Shown: in pieces, positions 14,198 through 22,223 of the stretch
Layout of the letters: each line of letters begins with the position of its first letter
Numbering within the stretch: the first letter of the stretch is position 1
Virus record (IMG/VR): IMGVR_UViG_3300010430_006947
Coordinates: 1-34,004 of that record
DNA: 34,004 bases
From: a virus
Strand: one strand, 5' to 3'
Translations under genes and position numbers: made by a program
The notes under the pieces: generated by a model
What the model was told of the DNA's origin: nothing
Database searches by the model: none
What the model saw: only the letters and a program-made list of their open reading frames with translations

Positions 14198-14950
14198 TTA
14201 TTCTTGTATATATACTAAGGTGTAATTAAAATAATCGTCGGAACTTGGAGTTACTGTTACTCCTGTACTAAAGCCATAAGATTCCGCTTCAGAATTAGGA
14301 TTTATCGTATCATCTATACCGTGAGAGTCACCAGTGTTAATAGTAATATGGAAACTATCAACAACAAGCATTTGATGCTGATCGTTATAACCAACCACTG
14401 AGCCTGAAATTGTAAGATCAGATTTAACTGGTTGTTGAGCATTGGCATCAACTTGGATATTTCCACCAGTAGTCATGCCCAGGAATAAAGTAATTTTGTT
14501 GTCGCCATCCTGTTCACAAACGTAATCGGTAAACTCAGCAGTGTACAACTCTATGATATCCTCACACTCGTGATTGATAAAATCAGCCGTGTAATCAACT
14601 GCACCCAATTTAAACATGAAGCTCTTTCCTGCAATCTTATACTGATTTACCAAAGCTCTTAAACGTGTTTCGTCAACAGGACTATGAACATCAACTAAAA
14701 AATCAAATGGTTTTCCGTCCAATTCCTCAATAGTTGCCAGTGCGTCCAGTTCTGTTTCAATCAATTTTTCAAGGGCAATGGTAGAAGCATTTAAATGTGT
14801 TCTATACTTCAATTGAGCTAACTTCAAATCAAAATCACTGCCTATTTTCGGAATCTGAAACACCAAAACGCGAAGTGTTTCAACCAAGCCTGTCAAGCGC
14901 AAGCGTGGTGGAAGCATTTCCCGGATATATTTGTACCAATTAATAATCAT
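14198..14950 (-). CDS. Baseplate-region protein, gp48 / tail protein I analogue
   Basis: A 250-aa protein whose start overlaps the end of the baseplate J-like gene by 11 nt. Residues 1-120 (NWYKYIREMLPPRLR...) include LDALATIEELDGKPFDFLVDVHSPVDETRLRALVNQYKIAGKSFMF. A Gly/Asp-rich beta part follows. In Mu and P2, the gene after baseplate J encodes the second baseplate wedge protein (gp48 or I). The call rests on gene order rather than on a firm motif. Confidence 0.5.
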   Translation of the reverse strand: MIINWYKYIREMLPPRLRLTGLVETLRVLVFQIPKIGSDFDLKLAQLKYRTHLNASTIALEKLIETELDALATIEELDGKPFDFLVDVHSPVDETRLRALVNQYKIAGKSFMFKLGAVDYTADFINHECEDIIELYTAEFTDYVCEQDGDNKITLFLGMTTGGNIQVDANAQQPVKSDLTISGSVVGYNDQHQMLVVDSFHITINTGDSHGIDDTINPNSEAESYGFSTGVTVTPSSDDYFNYTLVYIQE

Positions 14951-15782
14951 CTGCGTTGCCGGCTGTATAGGTTATAGTAATAGTTTGAGCGTTGAAGAAT
15001 CCGGAAGGACTTTCAAAGCTTTGAGTGTTCACAGTTTCGCCGTTCATTTTTACCTCACCCAAAACAGCGTCGAGTACTCCAGTGGCATTTTGCACCGCAT
15101 CGATACACTTTGTTCGGTTAAACATTCCGCTATAGCGTATGCCGTCCAAATAGGCAGCAATAGCAAGATTAACCGTGTTTGTACTATCAACCAATGTATC
15201 ACCACTATTGCCAAGCAATTGCGGATTGTAGGTAACAACCAAATTCAATTCAAGCTGATCAGGATTGAGACTGGTAAACTGAAAGTGAGTGCCTGCGGCT
15301 CCGATCTGTTTTGCGTAGCCTTTAAAGGCTTCCAATTGCTCAGCAACTAAAGCTGCTTTGTCGGTAGTTGTAGCGTAAACATGCAGTTTACTTACACCTT
15401 CAATTTCGCGCTCACGAATCGCCACAAACTTTACAACTTGTTTACTGGCATCAATTGCCGGGTACTGGAACTTTTTCTCAGCTTCATTAAAAGCAAGTTT
15501 GTCTCCCAATTGGAATGCAAGAAATTGGCGTTTGTACCAATTCTTTGTAAATGGGTATTCGTCCGCTATTTTATTCTCCAGCTCAGTTGCCTTGTCATTC
15601 ACAATCATTTCATGCAAATAAATAGCCGAGGCAACAATATAAGTCAAAGCCGATTCAAGGCTTATTTGGCTAAATTGTTCCTCAAAAGTTTTTTCCGGAT
15701 CAATTTCGTAGACATTCTGCAAAGTCAGATTTGCTACAAAATCGGCACGTATGGCACTTAGTATTTCTTCAAAGCTTCTCAT
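14940..15782 (-). CDS. Baseplate J-like protein (Mu gp47 type)
   Basis: A 280-aa protein. The N-terminal helical half (RADFVANLTLQNVYEI... SALTYIVASAIYLHEMIV) and the C-terminal part (QLELNLVVTYNPQLLGNSGDTL...VNLAIAAYLDGIRYSGMFNRTKCIDAVQNATGV) follow the layout of baseplate J/gp47 proteins. Those have a polypeptide carrying an 'aI.aYl..l...g....s.l...i..v.GV' region. It would form the wedge ring of the contractile-tail baseplate. It is smaller than typical J (about 300-380 aa). It precedes the gp48-like gene with overlap. Confidence 0.7.
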   Translation of the reverse strand: MRSFEEILSAIRADFVANLTLQNVYEIDPEKTFEEQFSQISLESALTYIVASAIYLHEMIVNDKATELENKIADEYPFTKNWYKRQFLAFQLGDKLAFNEAEKKFQYPAIDASKQVVKFVAIREREIEGVSKLHVYATTTDKAALVAEQLEAFKGYAKQIGAAGTHFQFTSLNPDQLELNLVVTYNPQLLGNSGDTLVDSTNTVNLAIAAYLDGIRYSGMFNRTKCIDAVQNATGVLDAVLGEVKMNGETVNTQSFESPSGFFNAQTITITYTAGNADDY

Positions 15783-15788
15783 TGTGTC

Positions 15789-16067
15789 TTATTCAAATTC
15801 TTCAAAAAACTCTTCACTAAACAAACGGTCGTATTCTTCAGTCAATTCCGGTGATGCCGTTTCGGGCTTAATGCCTTTGCCTTTATAGTATCGTACCATA
15901 TCAGCACTAACAATTTCAGGAATCTCAATGGTCTGTCCCGGCTCCAATGTATCGGTAATTGCAATGCCGTTTGCCTTTGCAATTTCATAAGCCGCACGAG
16001 CTAAACCTGCTTTCTGAATAGCTACGTCGAATAAACTTTGCTTTCTACTTACCTTCACACTTGCCAT
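15789..16067 (-). CDS. LysM-domain tail protein
   Basis: A 92-aa protein. Residues 8-50 (KQSLFDVAIQKAGLARAAYEIAKANGIAITDTLEPGQTIEIP) form one LysM-like fold: a beta strand, two helices and the closing 'L.pGq.i.IP'. The tail is acidic (EEFFEEFE). Similar small LysM proteins in contractile phages help join tube, hub or baseplate, and peptidoglycan binding is another option. It is the first gene after the 66-bp control-rich gap at 16068-16133, so it may begin a separately regulated baseplate segment. Confidence 0.7.
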   Translation of the reverse strand: MASVKVSRKQSLFDVAIQKAGLARAAYEIAKANGIAITDTLEPGQTIEIPEIVSADMVRYYKGKGIKPETASPELTEEYDRLFSEEFFEEFE

Positions 16068-16075
16068 AATTGCCG

Positions 16076-16092
16076 TTTAAATGGTGTTTAAA
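16076..16092 (-). promoter_or_regulatory. Family A 17-bp motif before the LysM gene
   Basis: In minus orientation it reads TTTAAACACCATTTAAA and ends 8 nt before the ATG at 16067. A family B operator-like site lies 42 bp away, measured centre to centre (16118-16134). This is the only gap inside the tail cluster that carries both motif types. Confidence 0.55.
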
Positions 16093-16117
16093 TTAAATTA
16101 TCTATCCGTTTGCGACC

Positions 16118-16134
16118 GTTTACACATTGTAAAC
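16118..16134. promoter_or_regulatory. Operator-like palindrome, family B
   Basis: GTTTAC ACATT GTAAAC has arms identical to the early operator at 906-922, and the flank TAT after the right arm is shared too. The site abuts the stop codon of the spanin-like gene, inside the minus-strand late cluster. It suggests that the repressor can act on an internal promoter or as a roadblock here (inference). Confidence 0.6.
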
Positions 16135-16649
16135 TATTTTAAAAGCCCGTAGCGCCTTAAAATGAAATAAGCAAAAACCAAAGCTCCCAGCACCAATAAA
16201 ATGATTGCCCAATTGATTATGCCCGGTGTTTTCACCTTGGTTTTTTCTTTTATATCTGTTTGCTCTAAGTTGTCCGTTTTCAAATCTGTTTTATCGGCAA
16301 GTTCAGTTTGAACCACAGTATTTGCGGTTGAGTCGCGAGCATTGTGTGTGCGTGTGTTATCGCTTTTATCGTGTGTAATAGTTCGCTCAGTAATTTTTGT
16401 GGCATATTGCTGACCGGATGAATCGGGTTTGCTCAGCTCTTTAACCACTTCGGTAATTACCTTATTTTCTTGCACGTCGTTTTGTGTTTCAACAACATCA
16501 CTAAGCACAACAACAGCTGTGCTATCAGTTGTTTCAACTATATCGCGCTTTTCCTCTGTTTGCACATCGCGTTCAATCTGTGTGCTTACCTTGGTTGTTT
16601 TGCAGGCGAACAGGAATAAAGCCGCCAATAGAATTACAATGTTTCTCAT
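16134..16649 (-). CDS. Probable one-piece spanin (lipoprotein with C-terminal TM)
   Basis: A 171-aa protein. A lipoprotein-type signal (MRNIVILLAALFLFAC, Cys16) is followed by a long hydrophilic Asp/Thr-rich region (17-140), a single transmembrane helix at about 144-163, and the basic tail RRYGLLK. Lipid in the outer membrane at the N-terminus plus a C-terminal inner-membrane helix is the defining topology of unimolecular spanins such as T1 gp11, which fuse the two membranes in the last lysis step. The start overlaps the stop of the holin gene by 4 nt, directly behind endolysin and holin. Phe at position -2 of the lipobox is less usual. Confidence 0.65.
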   Translation of the reverse strand: MRNIVILLAALFLFACKTTKVSTQIERDVQTEEKRDIVETTDSTAVVVLSDVVETQNDVQENKVITEVVKELSKPDSSGQQYATKITERTITHDKSDNTRTHNARDSTANTVVQTELADKTDLKTDNLEQTDIKEKTKVKTPGIINWAIILLVLGALVFAYFILRRYGLLK

Positions 16650-17098
16650 GATTGTTTGTTTTTGTCCGAAGCTGGTTTTAAATCAACTCCAGCGGTGTTT
16701 TCAACTCGTTTATTCATATATGATTTAAGGATCTCGAAAATTCTACCTCCGGTTAAGTCGTGCATGTTTTCGGCAAAGCTCCAGAGGAAGAACCCACAAA
16801 CTAACCAAGCCGCTATATTGTAGCTTGCCACTGTCTTTTGGTGCATTTCTTTATCCATAGCATAAAGCAAAGCCACGAATACAGTTACACCCATTGCGCG
16901 AACAATGGCTACAAATACCTTTTTCATGCAAAACTTTTCTTTACGCTTTATCAGCGATGCGGCAATTCCGGCAAGCAAGTCAAAGGCAATAATTACCCAC
17001 ATTACATGCACAGCTCCTTTTATTTCTGCGAGATAAGCCAAAACAGCTACAATTACTCCGACTATTGTATTTCCTATGTGAGAGAGAAACCAGTTCAT
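16646..17098 (-). CDS. Holin
   Basis: A 150-aa membrane protein with about four hydrophobic segments (residues 8-25, 29-50, 64-81 and 92-108) and a charged soluble C-terminal tail. The pattern 'NTIVGVIVAVLAYLAEIKGAVHVMWVIIAFDLLAGI' with basic KRKEKF after the second segment resembles the Bacteroidetes and Firmicutes phage holin family (Hol44/TcdE-like). It sits 3 nt after the endolysin gene and overlaps the spanin-like gene, so the three form a complete lysis cassette inside the tail operon. Confidence 0.7.
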   Translation of the reverse strand: MNWFLSHIGNTIVGVIVAVLAYLAEIKGAVHVMWVIIAFDLLAGIAASLIKRKEKFCMKKVFVAIVRAMGVTVFVALLYAMDKEMHQKTVASYNIAAWLVCGFFLWSFAENMHDLTGGRIFEILKSYMNKRVENTAGVDLKPASDKNKQS

Positions 17099-17101
17099 AT
17101 T

Positions 17102-17521
17102 TTAAAAATTTGAATATTTTCGACCATCAAAACGTAAGACTTGCCAACGATTACCAGACTCTTTAAAACTTACATGCACCCAATCAGGCTCCATATCATT
17201 ACCCTTTTCCCAAATCAGCTGATCAAAAGGCAACATATCTCTTATAATATGGAAAGCTTTTGCATTATCGCGACAAACAATATCAACCGCTTGTCCTTTC
17301 GTATGCTGACTGGTTGCTGCACCTCCTATTTTAGCATTCACAGAAAGCGAACGAAAACCGCTTGTTACTTGAATAGGCATACCATAAGCATCGCGCAAAG
17401 GCTGTAGTACATTTTCAACAAGCTGCTTTAAATTCTCAACCTGATCAGCATTTGGGACATTAGAAAGCCCAGTGTTGGTAGTTGTTAACTCTTTTAATGT
17501 GAAATTTTCTGATAACTTCAT
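17102..17521 (-). CDS. M15-family peptidase endolysin
   Basis: A 139-aa peptidase of the M15/VanY-like type (Peptidase_M15_3). Zinc ligands are H73 and D80 in SQHTKGQAVDI and H116 in DWVHVSF. The N-terminal ENFTLKELT and VTSGFRS segments also match the family. It should cut peptide cross-links in peptidoglycan and lacks a signal peptide, so it depends on the adjacent holin. Its start overlaps the stop of the preceding gene by 1 nt. Confidence 0.88.
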   Translation of the reverse strand: MKLSENFTLKELTTTNTGLSNVPNADQVENLKQLVENVLQPLRDAYGMPIQVTSGFRSLSVNAKIGGAATSQHTKGQAVDIVCRDNAKAFHIIRDMLPFDQLIWEKGNDMEPDWVHVSFKESGNRWQVLRFDGRKYSNF

Positions 17522-17829
17522 TACTCAGTTGTTTTAATGGTTGTTGCAATTAGTTCTTTGTACTCGTTATAATTGATGCCGGCACGTGTAAAGTGCTGAC
17601 GTATTTTTAATTTAACTTGCGACTTGCTGTATTTGCCACGGATGAATTTTGTTAATGCGGCTCCCAATAGAGGATCTTCCTTTAATTCGCCTTGACTCAT
17701 TTCCAAGACCAAAGCGGCACACTGATCGGTGTTGTCGCCAACAACCAAACCTCCAGTAATCAAACCTTCACTGTCACGCTTTGGCTTAATCACTAATTCA
17801 TTATTGATATCAATTAAAATGCCTTTCAT
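17521..17829 (-). CDS. gp25/gpW-like baseplate wedge protein
   Basis: A 102-aa protein. The segment DNTDQCAALVLEMSQGELKEDPLLGAAL (32-59) resembles the 'aI...L.t..GEl..dP.fG..l' pattern of T4 gp25 and XkdS-type baseplate proteins. The C-terminal half is a basic amphipathic helix region. It stands between the spike-like gene and the lysis cassette, matching the spike-then-wedge order in Mu (gp45, gp46, gp47). Identification is by pattern and order only. Confidence 0.55.
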   Translation of the reverse strand: MKGILIDINNELVIKPKRDSEGLITGGLVVGDNTDQCAALVLEMSQGELKEDPLLGAALTKFIRGKYSKSQVKLKIRQHFTRAGINYNEYKELIATTIKTTE

Positions 17830-17874
17830 CTGTTTATAATTTTCTTACAGTTGTCAGATGGAACATGCGTTTCA

Positions 17875-18390
17875 TCAGTGCGTTATTTTGTCGTTTTCAA
17901 TTTCCTCCAGCTCTATTTTTTTGCCTGTCATTGCGCTTTCGTAGGCTTGTTTGCCCATGGCTCCATTTGCAGCTGTACCAGCACCAATAGAACTAAAAGC
18001 ATTTGGCAAAGCTGAATGAATAGCCTCCACGTAATCCTTAATGCTTTCAAGGTTGGTAACAATCTGTTTACCGATTGTTAAGCCTCCATTTTCGCCACCA
18101 TTGTATTGAATCAGCTCCACTTTATCAGCAAAAAGCATAAAGGCAGTGGCTTCATCATTTTCCACAATGGCAATTAAACAATCCGTTCCTACAACTGGCT
18201 TAACCACCGCTGAATCAATCCCCAACAACACATCAAAAAACTCAAGACCTTCGCCGTCGCTTGCGTCCATGGTTTGTTCTTCCCAATTCACTTTGTCAGC
18301 CGTTACCCAACGAATGGTAGCTTTCATTGTGCCGTTTAAATGTTGTTTAAACAGCTGCCCAAAATTGTCAAGTTCGCCTTGTAAATTCAT
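17875..18390 (-). CDS. Baseplate spike protein, gpV/gp45-like
   Basis: A 171-aa protein. Residues 24-95 (KATIRWVTADKVNWEEQTMDASDGEGLEFFDVLLG...) look like an OB-type beta barrel with following strands, and the C-terminal Gly/Ala-rich part may form the spike tip. In Mu the gene after the gp44 hub is the gp45 spike, and this gene occupies that place, overlapping the hub gene by 4 nt. A family A motif lies within its codons 14-19. Confidence 0.55.
   Translation of the reverse strand: MNLQGELDNFGQLFKQHLNGTMKATIRWVTADKVNWEEQTMDASDGEGLEFFDVLLGIDSAVVKPVVGTDCLIAIVENDEATAFMLFADKVELIQYNGGENGGLTIGKQIVTNLESIKDYVEAIHSALPNAFSSIGAGTAANGAMGKQAYESAMTGKKIELEEIENDKITH
18335..18351 (-). promoter_or_regulatory. 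Family A 17-bp motif inside the spike-like gene
   Basis: In minus orientation it reads TTTAAACAACATTTAAA, in frame as F-K-Q-H-L-N, near the start of the gene (about 40 nt from the ATG). It fits all positions of the TTTAAAYRNYRTTTAAA consensus. Confidence 0.4.
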
Positions 18391-19343
18391 TCTGCTTTAT
18401 TTCCTAGTTTACAACTTTGGGTATATCCGGGAGGCGTTACCGTTTTGGTAACAGCATCCACATAGTAAGTGCCGTCCTTTTCAGGATATAAAGCACTTTT
18501 TAAATTCATCTTACTGCCATGCTCAACACGTGGAACACCAAACAGAGTAACATCTCCATCCAAGCCCGGCTGTTTGGCATCGCGATACATCTTTTCAGCT
18601 TCACGCTTCAGCTCAGCTTCGGTAATTTCAATACCGCTAATTTCTTTTGTCAGGCGTTTGCCTGCATTGTCGTCACCAACTTCAACAACCAGCTTTTTGC
18701 CTTTCTTCCGGATCAGGCTCATAATTACCAGTGTGTCTTCAATTGGCTTTTGCTTTAAACTTTCACCGGCTGTCATTTCCAGTTGTACATCTACAGCAGC
18801 TTCATCGCTCTGACTTCTACCCATGGCATGAAGCTCTTTATTCTTGAACCAGGAGTAAATGCCTTTCTTTTGCAAGTCCTCTAAAATCTGACTTGGAGAA
18901 ACCTTTGAATAGCGCACGTTACCAAGTTTGGTATCATCGCAAACAACAGTGTAACCCGGTGCAATTTCTTGTAATAGCTGCTTTACTGTGCAATCCTTTA
19001 AGCTCACGCTTACCGTGTTTCTTTTTAGCTTATACATTTCATCCTCACAACTTATTAGCAATGGAATGCCAGCCGGAACGGTTTTGATGTAACCGCTAAA
19101 TTCTTTCTCCAGATTACCATTGTAACCTATCCACACTTCAACCGGATCACCTTCGCGAAACCACTCGCTAACTTTCATTCGGTCGAAATCTTTCACCTTA
19201 CGCGGCAGTACGATTTCAGCACTATCGGTTAAACTTTTCCAACCGCTTTCAATCTTCACCTCACTAAAGCGACGCACTTTAAATCCCTGCCTACCTTCGT
19301 GAGCCGGGAATATAATTTCTCCATATAGTGCGTAAGTTGTCAT
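18387..19343 (-). CDS. Baseplate hub protein (gp44 / late control D-like)
   Basis: A 318-aa protein. The order of strands and motifs fits the gpD/gp44/gp27-like hub: an N-terminal 'FKVRRFSEVKIESGWKSLTDSAEIVLPRK' barrel, 'GDPVEVWIGYNGNLEKEFSGYIKTV' and 'LLISCEDEMYKLKRNTVSVSLKDCTVKQLLQEIAPGYTV'. The last is the typical 'c.d....l+r........t.ldvl..ia' segment. It would form the trimeric hub under the tube. It overlaps neighbours on both sides by 4 nt. Confidence 0.7.
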   Translation of the reverse strand: MTTYALYGEIIFPAHEGRQGFKVRRFSEVKIESGWKSLTDSAEIVLPRKVKDFDRMKVSEWFREGDPVEVWIGYNGNLEKEFSGYIKTVPAGIPLLISCEDEMYKLKRNTVSVSLKDCTVKQLLQEIAPGYTVVCDDTKLGNVRYSKVSPSQILEDLQKKGIYSWFKNKELHAMGRSQSDEAAVDVQLEMTAGESLKQKPIEDTLVIMSLIRKKGKKLVVEVGDDNAGKRLTKEISGIEITEAELKREAEKMYRDAKQPGLDGDVTLFGVPRVEHGSKMNLKSALYPEKDGTYYVDAVTKTVTPPGYTQSCKLGNKAE

Positions 19344-20002
19344 AGAATATCGGTTAATAGTAAATCATCATCGCTAGTAGCCTGTATTGTGTATTGCAAC
19401 ATGTTTGGCCTGCCTTGTATTGGCTCAAACTGGCAATCCTCAGTAACTATTCGCGAAATGTTTCGATCTGCGAAAATCTGTCCTTCCACCTCAATACTAC
19501 AAGCAGTTTCATGAAAGCTTTGTATCATATCCTGTTGTTCCTTTACAGATTGCTGCTTCGAAGGATTAAATTCATCTGGAATAATTATTCCGGTAATGCT
19601 GATATCCCAATCAGCTAAACCGTAGATTTCTTTTACTGTGCCAGCTCCACCTACGGTTGGTGTTTTCTTTACCACTTTAGCACGTTTAAAAGTCACAAGC
19701 GAAGCCAATGGCATCAACAAATCAGAGTATTGCTCTTCTTTCAATTCTCCATTTTGCCCAAAAGTCAAATAACCACCACCTTTAAACCAAAATGCTCCCC
19801 ATGTCTTTTGTCCAAATCGCACCGGTGCATTATCATACTCAGGTGCAGCAGCTTCAATTTCCACATTTGGAAATGGAGAAGCTTGTATTTGTTTTTCCTC
19901 TAGCTCCGGGTGGAATACTGGAGTAAATCCAAACACGTCCTGTAGCAATCCGCTAACAAAACTTACATCCAAGGTTTTATATGCAAAGCTTTTTATTCCC
20001 AT
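19340..20002 (-). CDS. DUF6046-like tail protein at the Mu N position
   Basis: A 220-aa soluble protein with VKEIYGLADWDISITGIIIPDEF and YTIQATSDDDLLLTDIL near the C-terminus. It resembles the DUF6046 group of Bacteroidetes phage tail proteins. It lies between the tape measure and hub genes, where Mu has the N protein needed for tail-tip assembly. The structural role is inferred from order, and the family name is from memory without a search. Confidence 0.5.
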   Translation of the reverse strand: MGIKSFAYKTLDVSFVSGLLQDVFGFTPVFHPELEEKQIQASPFPNVEIEAAAPEYDNAPVRFGQKTWGAFWFKGGGYLTFGQNGELKEEQYSDLLMPLASLVTFKRAKVVKKTPTVGGAGTVKEIYGLADWDISITGIIIPDEFNPSKQQSVKEQQDMIQSFHETACSIEVEGQIFADRNISRIVTEDCQFEPIQGRPNMLQYTIQATSDDDLLLTDIL

Positions 20003-20005
20003 AGT

Positions 20006-22012
20006 TTATGCACCTGCCACTACCATAGAGTCGCTTAATTTTGTGTTAATAGCTCTTACCACTTTAGCAGCAATTGCTTCTATTTCTGTTTGTGTGGTGT
20101 TTGCACCCACATTAAAAATGTTCTTTACTTCAATTTTTTGACTGATATTTTTAATGGCTCCACCTCCGGAACCTGAACCACTTAAACCACTTTGTTTAGT
20201 TCCTCCGGATGAAGTACCACCTTTACCCAATTGTCCCGGAGTAATTACTGGAGAAACACCACCGCTTGGAATTACTCCAGCTGAAGCTGTTGAATCTTCA
20301 GGTATTGTTTCCTCTGCAAATTCTTCAGGATGATCACGACGGTAGGAATCAATTCCTTTTTGTTTCCCTTCACCGTAAGCCTTACCAACATTTTCACCAA
20401 GTGTCTTGGCTGAGTCACCTATACCACTCATGGCATCTTTAAAGGCATCGGCAAAACTGAAACTCTTTTTAAACCAGTTAAGCGGATTGAACACATTTTT
20501 AATGAGTGTCCACATGCTTTTTAGGACTTCGCTTACAAATCTGAATATGCCAGTGAAGGTTACTTTTATCACTTCCCAAGTGCCGGAAAGGATGCCACGG
20601 AAAGTTTCTGAAGTTTGCCAGAAGTAAGTACCTAAAGCAATCAGCCCGGCAATAATAGCGGCAATCCATCCAATAATAGGAATATTCATAATTGCCACAC
20701 CAGTAGCCTTTGCAGCTGTGCTTATCATGCCTAAACCAGTAGAAGCAATTGCACTACCAGCAGTCACAATAGAGCCAACAACCGGCATTGTTTTCAATGT
20801 GTTGAACATGAGCAAAACTCCTTGTCTCGCATTTGCCATATTTGCAAACACCGAAACAGTACCGGCAAGTCCTGTAACCATCGGAGTAATCTTACTGGTT
20901 ACATCAAACATACCAATGGCAATATCGTTAAGCCACGTCTTCATGCGTGACATTCGCTCGTTATAGCCGCCCATTATGACGTTTGCCTGCTCAGTAGCTG
21001 TATTGGTGTTCACTATTTTGCCCTCTAATTCTTCGATAAATCCTATATTATCAAGAATCGCATTAACCGCATTTTGATTTTCTACACCAAATATTTGTGC
21101 TACGAGCGTACCATCAGCCTGTGCCTTTTGTAGCTCTTTCAATCTGTCAATGAACGGAACGGTTTTATCAGAAATTAAATCGTAGTTAATACCAAGGGCT
21201 GTAATTTTTTCTAATGCTTTTTGTGGCAGTACATCAGTACCAGCCATTTTTCCCAACATATTTCGAAAGCCAACACCAGCTTCACTGCCGTAAATTGTCG
21301 CTTTTCCCATTGCCTGAATAACGGCATTGGTAGTGGCAAAACTCACATTTGCAGAATCGGCAGACTTACCGGCTTGCTTTATACTTTGGCTTATAAATGG
21401 CACTTCGGCAGATCCTTCTTTCGAAGCAGCTGCCATAATATTCATTTGCTCAGTCATCAGCTGAGCCATTTGCATTGGGTCTTTAATGTCGGAACCAAAC
21501 TGCAGAACAGAACTGGTTAGCGCATTCATTGAACCAACCGCATCGCCTTTCATGGTTTTACTCAGTGTTGCCACATTTACACCCATCAAATCAAGAGCAT
21601 CCTGATTGGTTGCGATTCCTGGCCCAAGTTTAGAAAGGATACCTTTGTAACTCTCCAACATTGCGGAAGCATCACCACCAAATATCTTAGCGGTTTTACG
21701 TCCTTTCTTACCCATTTCTTCCAGAGCGTCGCCTGTTACTCCGGTAATGGCTTCCAAGTCCATTAACTGAGCATTAAAAGCAGCACCGGGCGCGTTTATT
21801 TGTTCAAACTCACGAGCAATATTTTGTACAGCATCATTAATGGCATACAAGTCAATCGCTGACATTTTCTTCAGCTTCTCACCACTTTCATCCGCTTTTT
21901 TACCAACACCTTCAACACCGCTAGCCGCTTTTTCAGAGCTGCCAACGATCCCTTTCATAGGTCCGGTAATCTTATCTACCAATTCAAGTATCCACTGCGT
22001 TGTTGTCCCCAT
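20006..22012 (-). CDS. Tail tape measure protein
   Basis: A 668-aa protein. The N-terminal third matches the TP901-type tape-measure core: helical 'FNAQLMDLEAITGVTGDALEEMGKKGR' (79-105), 'IKQAGKSADSANVSFATTNAVIQAMGKATI' and 'GVGFRNML'. Hydrophobic segments cluster at about 405-465, as expected for the membrane-penetrating part. The C-terminal tail is Gly/Ser rich. At about 0.15 nm per residue it would measure a tail near 100 nm (inference). Its start lies inside the end of the frameshifted chaperone frame (overlap of 29 nt). Confidence 0.88.
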   Translation of the reverse strand: MGTTTQWILELVDKITGPMKGIVGSSEKAASGVEGVGKKADESGEKLKKMSAIDLYAINDAVQNIAREFEQINAPGAAFNAQLMDLEAITGVTGDALEEMGKKGRKTAKIFGGDASAMLESYKGILSKLGPGIATNQDALDLMGVNVATLSKTMKGDAVGSMNALTSSVLQFGSDIKDPMQMAQLMTEQMNIMAAASKEGSAEVPFISQSIKQAGKSADSANVSFATTNAVIQAMGKATIYGSEAGVGFRNMLGKMAGTDVLPQKALEKITALGINYDLISDKTVPFIDRLKELQKAQADGTLVAQIFGVENQNAVNAILDNIGFIEELEGKIVNTNTATEQANVIMGGYNERMSRMKTWLNDIAIGMFDVTSKITPMVTGLAGTVSVFANMANARQGVLLMFNTLKTMPVVGSIVTAGSAIASTGLGMISTAAKATGVAIMNIPIIGWIAAIIAGLIALGTYFWQTSETFRGILSGTWEVIKVTFTGIFRFVSEVLKSMWTLIKNVFNPLNWFKKSFSFADAFKDAMSGIGDSAKTLGENVGKAYGEGKQKGIDSYRRDHPEEFAEETIPEDSTASAGVIPSGGVSPVITPGQLGKGGTSSGGTKQSGLSGSGSGGGAIKNISQKIEVKNIFNVGANTTQTEIEAIAAKVVRAINTKLSDSMVVAGA

Positions 22013-22223
22013 TACTGTCTATGATTTCAGCAAGTGCCGCAATAACAGCGGCTTTCATATTCAAATGATTGAGTTTGTTGATGTGCAAATATTCTGCGTA
22101 GAGCTTGCACCACTCTTTGTCTTTAAGAGTATCCGGGTCGATGCCGTATTCTTTACGGATTACGGCATCGGCTTCCCGGATAAAATCCCCTTCCTCTATT
22201 TTAAAACTCTCTACGCTTTTGAT
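21984..22223 (-). CDS. -1 frame extension of the tail chaperone (T part)
   Basis: This 79-codon frame has no start codon near its beginning and is open from just before the stop of the chaperone gene to a TGA at 21984. It reads IKSVESFKIEEGDFIREADA... and has good helical composition. Reached by a -1 slip at 22223-22229, it would give a fusion of about 300 aa, equivalent to lambda gpGT or Mu gp41/gp42-type products, between tube and tape measure genes. An internal ATG would give only about 24 residues. It bridges what would otherwise be a 198-nt gap. Confidence 0.75.
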   Translation of the reverse strand: MKSVESFKIEEGDFIREADAVIRKEYGIDPDTLKDKEWCKLYAEYLHINKLNHLNMKAAVIAALAEIIDSNGDNNAVDT

